Shown: one piece after another, positions 25,147 to 34,525 of the stretch
Layout: each line of letters starts with the position of its first letter
Numbering within the stretch: the first letter of the stretch is position 1
From: Streptomyces radicis
Lineage (GTDB): Bacteria; Actinomycetota; Actinomycetes; Streptomycetales; Streptomycetaceae
Assembly: GCF_003626575.1 (NCBI RefSeq)
Contig: NZ_RBDY01000020.1
Span: 1 to 64,000, forward strand
Length of the DNA: 64,000 bases
Reading direction: 5' to 3'
Notes under the pieces: model-generated
Told to the model about the DNA's origin: nothing
Databases searched by the model: none
The model's input: the letters and a program-made list of their open reading frames with translations, nothing else
Made by a program: the position numbers and the translations under genes

Positions 25147-26679
25147 TTGCCCGTGAAGACCCTGCACTCTTGGTTCACCGACAGCGTCCGCCGCGTCCCC
25201 GATCAGGACGCGCTGGTCGTCGCCGGGCAACGGCTGAGCTACGCACAACTGGACGCCGTCTCACGGAAGGTGGCGGCCCTGGTGGCCGCGGCGGCCGGGA
25301 CGCGGCCGGTCAGGGTCGGGTTACTGGCCGCGGGCAGCGTGGTCGCCTACGCCGGCTACCTCGGCGTGCTGCGCGGCGGCGGCACCGTGGTCCCGCTGAG
25401 TGAGGACTACCCGGCCGACAGGAACCGCCAGATCCTCGAGCTCGCCCGGCTCGACGTCGTGTTGGCCGACGAAGGCAGGGACACCTCGTTCGCGGACGGC
25501 ACCGGAGTGCCGGTGATCGCGGTGGCCGAGGACGACGTGCGGGGCGCCCTGCGAGCCGCTCCGGCCGTCCCGGGTGCCCCGCTCGACGACGCGCTCAGCG
25601 CGGACGCGGTCGCGTACATCCTCTTCACCTCGGGGTCCACCGGTGTCCCGAAGGGGGTGCCGATCCGGCACCGGAACCTGGATGCGTTCCTCCGCTTCCA
25701 CCTGGACCGATACCAGGTCGGGCCCGGCTGCCGGATGTCCCAGACCTTCGGCCTGACCTTCGACCCCTCGGTCTTCGACATGTTCGTCGCCTGGGGCGGC
25801 GGAGCGACGCTGGTGGTGCCCTCACGCGGCGAGTTGGTCGACCCGGTCGGCTTTGTCAACGACCATGCCCTGACCCACTGGTACTCCGTGCCCTCGATCG
25901 TCTCGCTCGTGCGCGACAGCGGCTCCCTCGACCCCGGCAGCCTGCCGACCCTGCGCCACAGCCTCTTCGCCGGCGAGCAGTTGACGCTCGAGCAGGCGCG
26001 GGTCTGGTCGGAGGCCGCGCCGGGGAGCACGGTGGAGAATCTGTACGGGCCCACCGAGCTCTCCGTCACGGTGACGGCCTACCGGCTCCCGGCCGACCGC
26101 TCCGCGTGGCCGAAGTCCTCCAACGGCACGGTCCCGATCGGCCGCGTCTACCCGCATCTCGACCAACGGATCGATCCGGACACCGGCGAGCTACAGGTCC
26201 GCGGGCCGCAGCGATTCGACGGCTACCTCGATCCGGCGGACAACGACGGGCGCTTCCATGAGCCAGGACCGGACCAAGGACCGGACCCAGGACCGGACCC
26301 CGGCTCGGGGCCGGGTGCGCGGGCGTGGTACCGGACCGGCGACCGAGTGGCGGTCGAGGACGGTGAGCTCGTCCACATCGGCCGACTCGACCAACAGGTC
26401 AAGATCATGGGCCGACGTCTTGAGCTGGGCGACGTGGAGTCCGCGATCCGCCGGTGGGGAGGCCTCGACCACGTGGTGGTCGTCGCCGCGCCGGGACCGG
26501 GTGGCGAGCCGCGACTCACCGCCGTCTACAGCGGCATCGTGACCGCGCCCGCCGACCTGCGTGACCGACTGCGCCCCCACCTGCCCGTGCACATGCTCCC
26601 CGACCGATTCGTCCAGCTCGACGCGTTGCCGCTCAACGCCAACGGCAAGGTGGACCGCCAGGCGTGCGGCGGGCTCTGA
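25147..26679 (+). CDS. Stand-alone NRPS adenylation domain
   Basis: A 510-residue amino-acid-activating enzyme without a carrier domain. Core motifs: A3 FTSGSTGVPKGV, A5 NLYGPTEL, A7 YRTGD, A8 GRLDQQVKIMGRRLELGDVE, and A10 lysine in NANGKVDR. My manual pocket reading is D-P-F-Y-L-A-L-V-T-K, which matches no code I know, so the substrate is open. A Gly-Pro-Asp repeat lies before A7. It must load a carrier in trans. I prefer the TTG at 25147 (GGAGGGAGGG about 7 bases upstream); a GTG six bases later is the alternative. It is the first gene of the plus-strand biosynthetic operon. Confidence 0.88.
   Translation: MPVKTLHSWFTDSVRRVPDQDALVVAGQRLSYAQLDAVSRKVAALVAAAAGTRPVRVGLLAAGSVVAYAGYLGVLRGGGTVVPLSEDYPADRNRQILELARLDVVLADEGRDTSFADGTGVPVIAVAEDDVRGALRAAPAVPGAPLDDALSADAVAYILFTSGSTGVPKGVPIRHRNLDAFLRFHLDRYQVGPGCRMSQTFGLTFDPSVFDMFVAWGGGATLVVPSRGELVDPVGFVNDHALTHWYSVPSIVSLVRDSGSLDPGSLPTLRHSLFAGEQLTLEQARVWSEAAPGSTVENLYGPTELSVTVTAYRLPADRSAWPKSSNGTVPIGRVYPHLDQRIDPDTGELQVRGPQRFDGYLDPADNDGRFHEPGPDQGPDPGPDPGSGPGARAWYRTGDRVAVEDGELVHIGRLDQQVKIMGRRLELGDVESAIRRWGGLDHVVVVAAPGPGGEPRLTAVYSGIVTAPADLRDRLRPHLPVHMLPDRFVQLDALPLNANGKVDRQACGGL
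26266..26301 (+). repeat. 12-bp tandem repeat inside the adenylation gene
   Basis: Three units of GGACCGGACCNN (AA, CA, CC at the variable end) encode a Gly-Pro-Asp-Gln/Pro linker between motifs A6 and A7. The insertion is in frame. Confidence 0.8.
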
Positions 26680-26830
26680 CGATCCGCCCGACCCGTCCGG
26701 CGGCGACCGCTCGCCGACGCCTCGGCAACCAGCGGTGAGGACACCACGCCGCGACGGGGAGCGACCGGCCGTCCCGCCGCCGAGTTGACACCATCCCGGC
26801 CTCAGTCACGCGTAAAGGGGAGGAAGATCG

Positions 26831-27856
26831 ATGAGTACCCACGCAGAGGGACGAACAGGCGCGCTCGTCTGGCAGGTGACATCAGGAAAGCCCGCCACGA
26901 CAAGGATCGACGGTCCGAAGGACATCGACGAGGCCTGCCGTCGGCTGACCGCGCTCCGTCCGGCCGTCCTCGACGCGCTCCACGAACACGGAGCCCTGTA
27001 CATCCGGGGCCTTCCCGTGCGCGGTGTGGACGATTTCGCCAGGGTGCGCGACGTGCTCATCCCACAGAGCGCCGGGTACCGGGAGAAGGCGACTCCGCGC
27101 AGCGACTACGGGGACGGGGTCTTCTCGTCCACCGACCTTCCGCCGTCGCAACCCATCGCCATGCACAACGAGAACAGCTACACCCTCAGCTTCCCCGGCC
27201 TGCTGCTCTTCGGCTGCCTCGTCGCTCCCGAGTTCGGCGGGGCGACGCCGGTCGCCGACTGCCGGAAGGTCCTGAACGATCTGCCGCCGCGCCTCGTGGA
27301 CCGGATGCGGGCCGTCGGCTGGCAGCTCAAGCGGTCGTACTCCGACATCGTGTCCACCGACTGGCGCACCGCGTTCTCGGCCGAGTCCGAGAAGGACGTG
27401 GAGCGGTACTGCGACGACAACCTCATCGCCTACGCATGGCAGCAGGACGGTGACCTCCGCACCCGCCAGCTGCGCCCCGGTGTCATCCGGCACCCGTCCA
27501 CCGGGGCCGAGGTCTGGTTCAACCACCTGGCCTTCTGGAACGAGTGGGCCCTGGACGACCGGGTCAGGGAAGCCCTCCTGGACGAGTTCGGTCCCGACGG
27601 ACTGCCCTTCAACTCGGCCTTCGGCGACGGCGAACCGCTGACCAGGGAAGACCTTCGGACCATCCAGGCCGCCTACGAGGCCGCCACCGTGCGTGAGCAG
27701 TGGGAGGTGGGCGATCTGCTGCTCGTCGACAACATCCTGGCCGCCCATGGACGTGACGCGTTCCGAGGAGAGCGGAAGATCGTCGTGGCGATGGGCAACC
27801 CCGTGGACATCGACGCATGTCGGCCGAGCACCCGCCCCGCCGCGACGTCGGTGTGA
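26831..27856 (+). CDS. TauD/SyrP-like Fe(II)/2-oxoglutarate oxygenase
   Basis: A 341-residue non-haem iron oxygenase. The iron facial triad is His112 and Glu114 (MHNENSYTL) with distal His306 (LAAHGRDAF); Arg312 or Arg315 would bind 2-oxoglutarate. The MHNE-type motif and the PEFGGATPVAD segment place it nearer to SyrP, which hydroxylates aspartate on an NRPS carrier, than to taurine dioxygenase. It probably hydroxylates a free or carrier-bound amino acid (inference). ATG 26831 follows GGGGAGGAAG. It is the second gene of the operon. Confidence 0.85.
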   Translation: MSTHAEGRTGALVWQVTSGKPATTRIDGPKDIDEACRRLTALRPAVLDALHEHGALYIRGLPVRGVDDFARVRDVLIPQSAGYREKATPRSDYGDGVFSSTDLPPSQPIAMHNENSYTLSFPGLLLFGCLVAPEFGGATPVADCRKVLNDLPPRLVDRMRAVGWQLKRSYSDIVSTDWRTAFSAESEKDVERYCDDNLIAYAWQQDGDLRTRQLRPGVIRHPSTGAEVWFNHLAFWNEWALDDRVREALLDEFGPDGLPFNSAFGDGEPLTREDLRTIQAAYEAATVREQWEVGDLLLVDNILAAHGRDAFRGERKIVVAMGNPVDIDACRPSTRPAATSV

Positions 27857-27899
27857 TCCGACGCCCTCGCCGCGCCGAGGAAAAGGAGCCGTACCCGCT

Positions 27900-29042
27900 G
27901 TGATACCCAAGACCTGCAAGATCGAGAGCTTCTTCGGGGAGTGGGAGTTCGCCGTCGAGTACGTGGCCTGCGCCTCGGACGTGGACGGCCTCACCCTGCG
28001 CGAGGTGCTCGACCTCGCCGATCCCGAGACCCTCGCCCTGTGGGAGGGACTCGAGCTCGGCTACACCGAGACCACAGGGCACCCGCTGTTGCGCGAGGCG
28101 ATCGCCGACGAGTACACGAAGACCGACGCCGACGGCATCACCGTCTGCGGCGGCGGAGCGGTCGAGGCGCTGTTCCTCGTCAGCCATGCCCTCATCGGCC
28201 CCGGTGACCACGCCGTTGTCATCTGGCCCGCCTTCGAGCCCCTGCACCGCATCGTCCCGGCCCTCGGCGCCGAGTTCACCCCGGTCCCGCTGGACGCGGA
28301 GAACGGCTGGCGGCTCGACCTCGACGCGGTCCGCCGGGCCATCAGGCCCACCACCCGTGCGCTGTTCATCAACTTCCCGCACAACCCGACGGGTGCGCTG
28401 CCGAGCCGTGCGGAGTTCGAGGCCCTGGTCGCCCTGGGCGCCGAAGCGGGGGTCACCGTCGTCTCCGACGAGGTCTACCGCCATCTGGAGTTCGAGCCCG
28501 GTGCGACGCTCCCCGCCGCGGCCGACCTGGACGAGAACGCCGTCAGCGTGGGGGTCATGTCGAAGGCGTACGCCCTGGCAGGGCTGCGCGTCGGCTGGAT
28601 GGCCACGCGCAACACGGCTCTGACGACCGCGGCCCGTACCCTCAAGGACTACACGACGGTCTGCGCCTCGGCGCCCGCGGAGATCCTCTCCCTCATCGCC
28701 CTCCGGGCTCGGGACCAGCTGGTCGAACGCAGCAAGCGGATCATCCTCGACAACCTCGGGCACGCCGACTCGTTCTTCGGGAAGCACCCCGACGCCTTCG
28801 CCTGGGAGCCGCCGCGCGCCGGAATGGTCGCCTTCCCGAAGCTGACGCTCCCCACCCCGGCGCACGAGTTCGTGAGCGATCTCGTGCGTGAGGAGAGCGT
28901 CCTGCTGCTGCCGGACAGCGTCTTCGACACCACCGACAACCGCTTCCGCATCGGCCTGGGCCGCACCTCGCTCCCGCTCGCCCTCGACCGCATGGACACG
29001 TTTCTCACCCGGCGCGCTCGCCATGGAAGGAGCCAGCGGTGA
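27900..29042 (+). CDS. Class I/II PLP aminotransferase, VioD-like
   Basis: A 380-residue fold-type I PLP enzyme. PLP Lys222 is in MSKAYALAGLRVGW, and the other cofactor motifs are NFPHNPTGALPS and VVSDEVYRHLEF. The N-terminus (CKIESFFGEWEFAVEYVACASDVDGL) resembles the group containing capreomycidine synthase VioD, which cyclises a hydroxylated arginine. With an oxygenase gene just upstream, a VioC/VioD-like two-step modification of an amino acid is attractive but unproven; plain transamination is equally possible. The GTG start has AAAAGGAG upstream. Its end overlaps the next gene as GTGA. Confidence 0.85.
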   Translation: MIPKTCKIESFFGEWEFAVEYVACASDVDGLTLREVLDLADPETLALWEGLELGYTETTGHPLLREAIADEYTKTDADGITVCGGGAVEALFLVSHALIGPGDHAVVIWPAFEPLHRIVPALGAEFTPVPLDAENGWRLDLDAVRRAIRPTTRALFINFPHNPTGALPSRAEFEALVALGAEAGVTVVSDEVYRHLEFEPGATLPAAADLDENAVSVGVMSKAYALAGLRVGWMATRNTALTTAARTLKDYTTVCASAPAEILSLIALRARDQLVERSKRIILDNLGHADSFFGKHPDAFAWEPPRAGMVAFPKLTLPTPAHEFVSDLVREESVLLLPDSVFDTTDNRFRIGLGRTSLPLALDRMDTFLTRRARHGRSQR

Positions 29043-30772
29043 ACCCCGGTGAGCCCGATCGGCTCGTAGCCATGTTCCTGAAGTCCGCACAGGACACACC
29101 GGATCGCGTCGCGATCCGGGACAGCGGCGGCTCGTGGACCTACGCCGAGACCGCCGCCGCGGCCGCGGACCTGGCCGACCGGCTCTCCGCCGCCGGGGTC
29201 GAGCCGGGCCACCGGGTCGGGGTCATGGCGGCGCGCCGGGCCGGCGGCCCGGTGGCGATCCTGGCCGCCCTGTGGAGCGGAGCCGCGTACGTTCCGATCG
29301 ACCCCGGCTGGCCCGCCGCCCGGCGCGCGGCGGTCCTGCGGGGCGCCCAGGCGCGGACGGTGGTGGCGGTCGACACCGCGCACGAGACGCCCGATGACGT
29401 GCCGCGCCTTGACCTGACGACGCCCCAGCTGCTGCGGGCCCCGAGCGCGCAGCCGTCCTCCCCACGCCCCCGACCGCACCCGGGCGCCGCCTATGTGATC
29501 TTCACGTCAGGATCGACCGGTACGCCCAAGGGCGTCGAGGTCCGGTCGGCCGCGGCGGGCGGACTGGTCGAGTCGGTGGCGTCGTTGATCGGGATGGGTC
29601 AGGACTCGGTGTTCGTCGCCCTGTCCTCCTTCGCCTTCGACATCTCGGTGTTCGAGATCTTCGCCCCGTGGTCGGTCGGCGGCGAACTGGTCATCGTCCC
29701 CGAGCTACAGATCCTGGCGAACCAGCTGGGAGCGTCGCTCGAGGCGCCGGGGCGCGACGTCTTCGTGCAGACCACGCCGACGGTCCTTGAGCATCTCCTC
29801 AGGAACGGGCTGGCGCTGCCGAAGGACACCGTCCTGATGCTCGCCGGGGAGCGGCTGCGGCGCTCGCTCGTGGCCCAGGTCGCGCATGTCCGACAGGTGT
29901 GGAACCTGTACGGGCCCACCGAGGCCACGATCTACACCACGGCGCACGCGTGCCTTCCGCTGGTCCCCGACGACCCGGAGCCTGACCTGCCGATCGGATC
30001 GCCGGTCAACGGCGCGACAACGCGGATCCAGCCGCTCTCGGACGGTGGAGAGGAGGTCGGTGAGCTCCTGATCGGCGGCCCCGGCCTCGCCCTCGGCTAC
30101 GTGGGGCGGCCGGATCTGACCGCGGAGCGCTTCCTGGACGGCGGGTCGTGCTATGCCACAGGTGACGTGGTCCGACGCAGGGCCGACGGCCTGCTGGTGC
30201 ACGCCGGGCGGCTGGACCGCCAGGCGAAGATCCGCGGCAACCGCGTCGAGCTCGACGAGGTGGAGGCCGCACTCGCCGAGCGGCTCGGCCACGGTCGCGT
30301 CGCGGTCCGGATGGACACGCATCGCGTGGCGGGCCCGTACCTCGCGGCGTTCGTCGCCGATCCCCACTGCGATGTCGTGTCGTTGCGCCGCGGACTCGCC
30401 GATCGGATCCCGGCCTACATGGTGCCCACCCGGATCTACCTGGTCCCCGAGATCCCCATGACCAGTAGCGGCAAGACCGACCACAGCGCCCTGCGGTCCC
30501 CCGAGGACACCTGGGCCTGGGACGATGTGGTGTTCGAGACGCTCGCGAAGCTGTGGGAGCGGTATCTGGGCGTACCGGCGGCACCGGACGGCAACTTCTA
30601 CGCGCTCGGCGGGAACGCGCACATCGCCCGGCGGATCGCGACAGGTCTGGCACAGGCCCATGGCACCGAGGTGGACGCCGCGGTGATCGAGCGGCATCCG
30701 GTGCTGTTCGACCTCGCCGCCGCGTTGACCGAGCTTGTCGGTACGCCGACGCGGGCCGACGGAAGGGCGTAG
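29039..30772 (+). CDS. NRPS A-T protein with a carrier domain lacking the serine
   Basis: A 577-residue adenylation-carrier protein. A motifs: FTSGSTGTPKGV, NLYGPTEA, YATGD, GRLDRQAKIRGNRVELDEVE, SSGKTD. My pocket reading D-I-F-Q-M-A-L-I-Y-K shares six positions with the glycine code (DILQLGLIWK), so glycine or a small relative such as guanidinoacetate is possible. The carrier motif that should read LGGHS is LGGNA: Ala527 replaces the serine that takes phosphopantetheine, so this carrier cannot be charged. The A domain may still work in trans. GTG start overlaps the aminotransferase stop. Confidence 0.88.
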   Translation: MNPGEPDRLVAMFLKSAQDTPDRVAIRDSGGSWTYAETAAAAADLADRLSAAGVEPGHRVGVMAARRAGGPVAILAALWSGAAYVPIDPGWPAARRAAVLRGAQARTVVAVDTAHETPDDVPRLDLTTPQLLRAPSAQPSSPRPRPHPGAAYVIFTSGSTGTPKGVEVRSAAAGGLVESVASLIGMGQDSVFVALSSFAFDISVFEIFAPWSVGGELVIVPELQILANQLGASLEAPGRDVFVQTTPTVLEHLLRNGLALPKDTVLMLAGERLRRSLVAQVAHVRQVWNLYGPTEATIYTTAHACLPLVPDDPEPDLPIGSPVNGATTRIQPLSDGGEEVGELLIGGPGLALGYVGRPDLTAERFLDGGSCYATGDVVRRRADGLLVHAGRLDRQAKIRGNRVELDEVEAALAERLGHGRVAVRMDTHRVAGPYLAAFVADPHCDVVSLRRGLADRIPAYMVPTRIYLVPEIPMTSSGKTDHSALRSPEDTWAWDDVVFETLAKLWERYLGVPAAPDGNFYALGGNAHIARRIATGLAQAHGTEVDAAVIERHPVLFDLAAALTELVGTPTRADGRA

Positions 30773-30931
30773 CGGCGGCCCCCGATCCGCCAGACCCGAA
30801 GATGTTCCTCAACTGTGCGCGGTCTCAGCGACTTTGCCGGGCCTGACAGCCGGTCGTACGATGGCCGCCGCCGTCCGACAGATGCTCATGAGGGCGAGGC
30901 TCGGCTACCGAAAGGGATCGATCTCTCGATC

Positions 30932-32677
30932 ATGCAACGGATTCCCGCGCTCGGGCCAGAAGGACTTGACCACCGGTCGGCGGCCAGGTTCTTGCTCGCG
31001 CTCGTCGGCAAGCAGAAGGCCGCCACGCTCTGGGGTGCGGCCATGTCCACGGTGTGGATGACCAGCCAGGCCCTGCTCCCGCTCATGGTCGGCCTCGCGA
31101 TCGACAGGGGAATCGCCGAGAACGACAGCGGCGAGGTGGTCCGGTGGTCGATGGCCGTCCTGCTGCTCGGCCTCATCAGGGCAGCCACCGGCATCGCGTT
31201 CTACCGGCACTCGATCATCACACGCACGGTGTCGGCCTCCCTCACCACGCGCATGGTGACGCGGCATGTCACGCGGCTCGGCGCGTCGCTCCCGCGTCGG
31301 AGGGACGCCGACGACCTGATCGCGACCAGCACGTCGGACGGCGTCGCGATCGGGATCGGCCTGCTCTACGCCGGTCGGATCATGGGTTCCGTCGCGGCCA
31401 TCACGGCTGTCACCGTGATCATGCTCATCATCTCGGTCCCGCTCGGACTCCTGGTCCTCGTGGTCGTCCCCGTGCTCAGCGGACTCACCGGCCTGCTGCT
31501 GCGTCCCCTGCACCGGAACCAGGACGAGTACCGGTCGTTGCAGGGGCGACTGGCGGGACGCGCGATCGACATCGCCTCGGGACTGCGGGTTCTCAAGGGA
31601 GTGGGGGGCGAGCGGCAGTTCGCCGCGCGCTTCCGCGCGGACTCGGCACGGCTGCGCGAGGCGGATGTCGGAGTGGCGCGCGCCGAGGCGGACTTCGAGG
31701 CGGCGCGGGTCCTCGTGCCGGGTCTGGTCACCGTGGTCGTCACCTACTCGGCGGCTCAGTTCGCGCTCGACCAGCGCCTGACGATCGGCGAGGTCGTCGC
31801 GTTCTACGGCTTTGCGACCTTCCTCACCTTGCCGCTCACCGACTTCATGGAGGGCATGAGCCAGGTGACTCGGGGGATGGTGGCCGCCCGCCGGGTGACG
31901 CGGCTGCTGAACGTCAAGCCGCGGGCCGGGAGTTCGCCGGACGAGACGGCCGGTACCGTGCCGTGGACCCGGGGCGAGGCCCTCCTGGGCGACAGCGCTT
32001 CGGGACTGTCCGTGCCACCGTCGACGTTCATGGCGGTCGCCTGCGCCGATCCCTCGGACGCCGCCGAGCTCGCCCGGCGACTGGCCCGCTTCGAGGACTC
32101 CGGCGAACCCACGCTGGGCGGCGAGCCGTTGGCGTCGCTGCCGGTCTCGGTGGTGCGGTCACGGATCCTGCTGGGCCTGAACAGCGACCGGTTCTTCGCC
32201 GGGACGCTGAGGGAGGAGCTCGCACCGTCCGGCACGATCGACACGGCCGCCATCGGTGCCGCCCTGCGGATCGCGTCGGCGACGGATATCGTCGACGCCC
32301 TTCCCGACGGCCTCGACAGCCCGATGACGGGACGCGGCAGAACCTTCTCGGGCGGCCAGCTGCAACGCCTGCGCCTCGCCAGGGCACTGCTGGCGGACGC
32401 CGACTTCACCCTGCTCGTGGAGCCGACCAACGCGGTCGACGCGTACACCGAGCACCGCATCGCGGGGAACCTCGCCGCGTTCCACGCGACGCACGCGGCC
32501 GGGCGGAGCACGGTCGTGTTCACCCTCAGTCCGCTCCTGCTCCAACAAGCGCACCACGTGGCGTATGTGGCGGAAGGCCGCGTGGTCGCCACGGGGACGC
32601 ACGACGACATACTGGCACGTCACTCGGCCTACCGGACATCGGTGGGGCGTGACGAGGTTCCGCGGGTGAGGAAATGA
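30932..32677 (+). CDS. ABC half-exporter subunit 1 with degenerate Walker A
   Basis: A 581-residue protein: six-helix type I exporter domain (about 1-310) and a nucleotide-binding domain. Where Walker A should be, the sequence reads CADPSDAA (371-378), with no glycine-rich loop or lysine. Walker B has Val496-Glu497 instead of Asp-Glu, and the H-loop histidine is absent (VVFTLSPLL). The signature SGGQ (473-476) is intact. It therefore cannot bind and hydrolyse ATP itself but can complete the site on its partner. The ATG at 30932 is preferred (usual family length); GTG 30815 is an alternative. It overlaps the partner gene as ATGA. Likely exports the cluster's product. Confidence 0.88.
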   Translation: MQRIPALGPEGLDHRSAARFLLALVGKQKAATLWGAAMSTVWMTSQALLPLMVGLAIDRGIAENDSGEVVRWSMAVLLLGLIRAATGIAFYRHSIITRTVSASLTTRMVTRHVTRLGASLPRRRDADDLIATSTSDGVAIGIGLLYAGRIMGSVAAITAVTVIMLIISVPLGLLVLVVVPVLSGLTGLLLRPLHRNQDEYRSLQGRLAGRAIDIASGLRVLKGVGGERQFAARFRADSARLREADVGVARAEADFEAARVLVPGLVTVVVTYSAAQFALDQRLTIGEVVAFYGFATFLTLPLTDFMEGMSQVTRGMVAARRVTRLLNVKPRAGSSPDETAGTVPWTRGEALLGDSASGLSVPPSTFMAVACADPSDAAELARRLARFEDSGEPTLGGEPLASLPVSVVRSRILLGLNSDRFFAGTLREELAPSGTIDTAAIGAALRIASATDIVDALPDGLDSPMTGRGRTFSGGQLQRLRLARALLADADFTLLVEPTNAVDAYTEHRIAGNLAAFHATHAAGRSTVVFTLSPLLLQQAHHVAYVAEGRVVATGTHDDILARHSAYRTSVGRDEVPRVRK

Positions 32678-34455
32678 AGGCTCGTACACTCCCGGTCGCC
32701 GATGTGAGGTTCGTCCGAGGTTTCCTCGGGCGGACGGCGCGGCGTCACCGCAAAGAACTGGCCGGTGTGCTGGCCCTGTACGCCATCGCCGTGAGCAGCG
32801 GCCTGGTCGGCCCCCGGCTCCTCGGCGCCCTGGTCGAGGACGTGCGAGACGGTACGACCTCGGGCCATGTGACCGTCGTCGTGGCCGTGCTGACCGGATT
32901 CATCCTGCTCCAGGTGATCCTGACCCGCGTCGCCTTCCGGGCGGCGGGCCGACTCGCCGCGACGGTGCAGGGCGAGATCCGCGAGAAGTTCGTCGACGAC
33001 GTGCTCGAACTGCCGCTGTCCTCCGTCGAGCGGTCCGACGACGGCGATCTGGTGACGCGTGCCTCGCAGGACTCGGAAATGCTGCGACGCACCATGCAGC
33101 TCGCGGTGCCTCAGGTCATCGAGGCGCTGGTGTGGATCGTCCTCGGCTTCATCGCCCTCGTGCTGGTGTCGCCGTTGCTTTCGCTCGCCATGCTGATCAT
33201 CCTGCCGCCGCTGATGGCGGGGTTCCGGTGGTACCTGGCCCGGGCGCGCGCCGGCTTCCTGCGCGAGGCCGCGGCCTCCTCCGGCATCACCGAAGGACTG
33301 GACGCGACCATCCAGGGTTCGGCCACGGTCGAGTCCTACGGCCTGGAGTCCCACCGCGTCCGCCGCGCGGAGCGTGACACGGAGGCGGGGTACGGGGCGA
33401 TGAGGTACACCTTGTACCTTCGTACCGTCCTGTACTCCACGGAGGAGTTCCTCTACACCCTGCCGTTGGCCGTCGCCCTGCTCCTCGGCGGCTATGCCTA
33501 CACCGAGGGCTGGGTCAGCCTGGCCCAGGTGACCGCGGCGACGGTGTACATCCTCCAGATGATGTTCCCGCTCGAGACGTTGCTCGACTGGGTGGGGACA
33601 CTCCAGCAAGCCGGCGCGTCGCTGGCCCGGCTGCTCGGCGTGGCGGACCGGTCCGAGCAGGACGGCTCCCACTCCGTGAAGAAGCCCGCCGGGCACGGCG
33701 CGATCACCTCCACCGAACTCGCCGCCCGCGATCTCCGGTTCGCGTACGACGACGGGCCCGAGGTCCTGCACGGAGTCGAGCTCACCGTGCGCCCCGGCGA
33801 GCGGATCGCCGTCGTCGGACCGACCGGAAGCGGCAAGTCGACGCTCGCCCGGCTGCTGTCCGGGACCTATCCACCGCGCGGCGGCGACGTCACGCTCGGC
33901 GGCGTCCCCCTGCGGGAGCTGCCGCACCACGAGCTGCGCGAGCACGTCGTACTGGTCAGCCAGGACCAGTACGTCTTCGGGGGCACCCTTCGGCAGAACC
34001 TCGAGCTGGCCGCCTCGCACGCCACGCGGGACGGCCGGGACGGGGCCGATGACGCCGCACTCCTCGGCGCTCTCGAGGCCGTCGGCGCGCATGGCTGGGT
34101 GGACGCCCTCCCCGAGAAGCTGGACACCACGGTGGGCGTCGGCGGGGAGGACCTGACGGATGCGCAGGTCCAGCAACTCGCGTTGGCCCGGCTGAACTTG
34201 GCGGACCCGAGTGTCCTGATCCTCGACGAGGCGACGTCCCAGATGGATCCGAGCTCCGCTCGAGAGCTCGAGCAGTCGTTCGCGGCCGTACTGGAAGGGC
34301 GGACCGTGATCTCGATCGCACACCGGCTCCACACGGCCCGCGACGCCGATCGCATCGCGGTCGTGGAGAACGGACGCATTGTCGAGATCGGATCCCACGA
34401 GGAGCTGATCGACCGGGAGGGCACCTACGCCCGACTGTGGTCGAGCGGGACCTGA
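32674..34455 (+). CDS. ABC half-exporter subunit 2 with degenerate signature motif
   Basis: A 593-residue partner of the preceding protein: membrane domain (1-330) and nucleotide-binding domain with intact Walker A GPTGSGKS (382-389), Q-loop LVSQDQYVFGG, Walker B VLILDEATSQMD and H-loop SIAHRL. Its signature, however, is LTDAQ (494-498) rather than LSGGQ. It supplies the ATP- and Mg-binding half of the single working site, and subunit 1 supplies the signature. Last gene of the plus-strand operon; it converges on the PLP gene 70 bases downstream. Confidence 0.92.
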   Translation: MKARTLPVADVRFVRGFLGRTARRHRKELAGVLALYAIAVSSGLVGPRLLGALVEDVRDGTTSGHVTVVVAVLTGFILLQVILTRVAFRAAGRLAATVQGEIREKFVDDVLELPLSSVERSDDGDLVTRASQDSEMLRRTMQLAVPQVIEALVWIVLGFIALVLVSPLLSLAMLIILPPLMAGFRWYLARARAGFLREAAASSGITEGLDATIQGSATVESYGLESHRVRRAERDTEAGYGAMRYTLYLRTVLYSTEEFLYTLPLAVALLLGGYAYTEGWVSLAQVTAATVYILQMMFPLETLLDWVGTLQQAGASLARLLGVADRSEQDGSHSVKKPAGHGAITSTELAARDLRFAYDDGPEVLHGVELTVRPGERIAVVGPTGSGKSTLARLLSGTYPPRGGDVTLGGVPLRELPHHELREHVVLVSQDQYVFGGTLRQNLELAASHATRDGRDGADDAALLGALEAVGAHGWVDALPEKLDTTVGVGGEDLTDAQVQQLALARLNLADPSVLILDEATSQMDPSSARELEQSFAAVLEGRTVISIAHRLHTARDADRIAVVENGRIVEIGSHEELIDREGTYARLWSSGT

Positions 34456-34525
34456 GCCGCCACCCGTGCGGTGCGTACCGCCGGGCGTGTGGCACGGCGC
34501 GGCGGCGTCCTTGCCCGGGTGTCCC

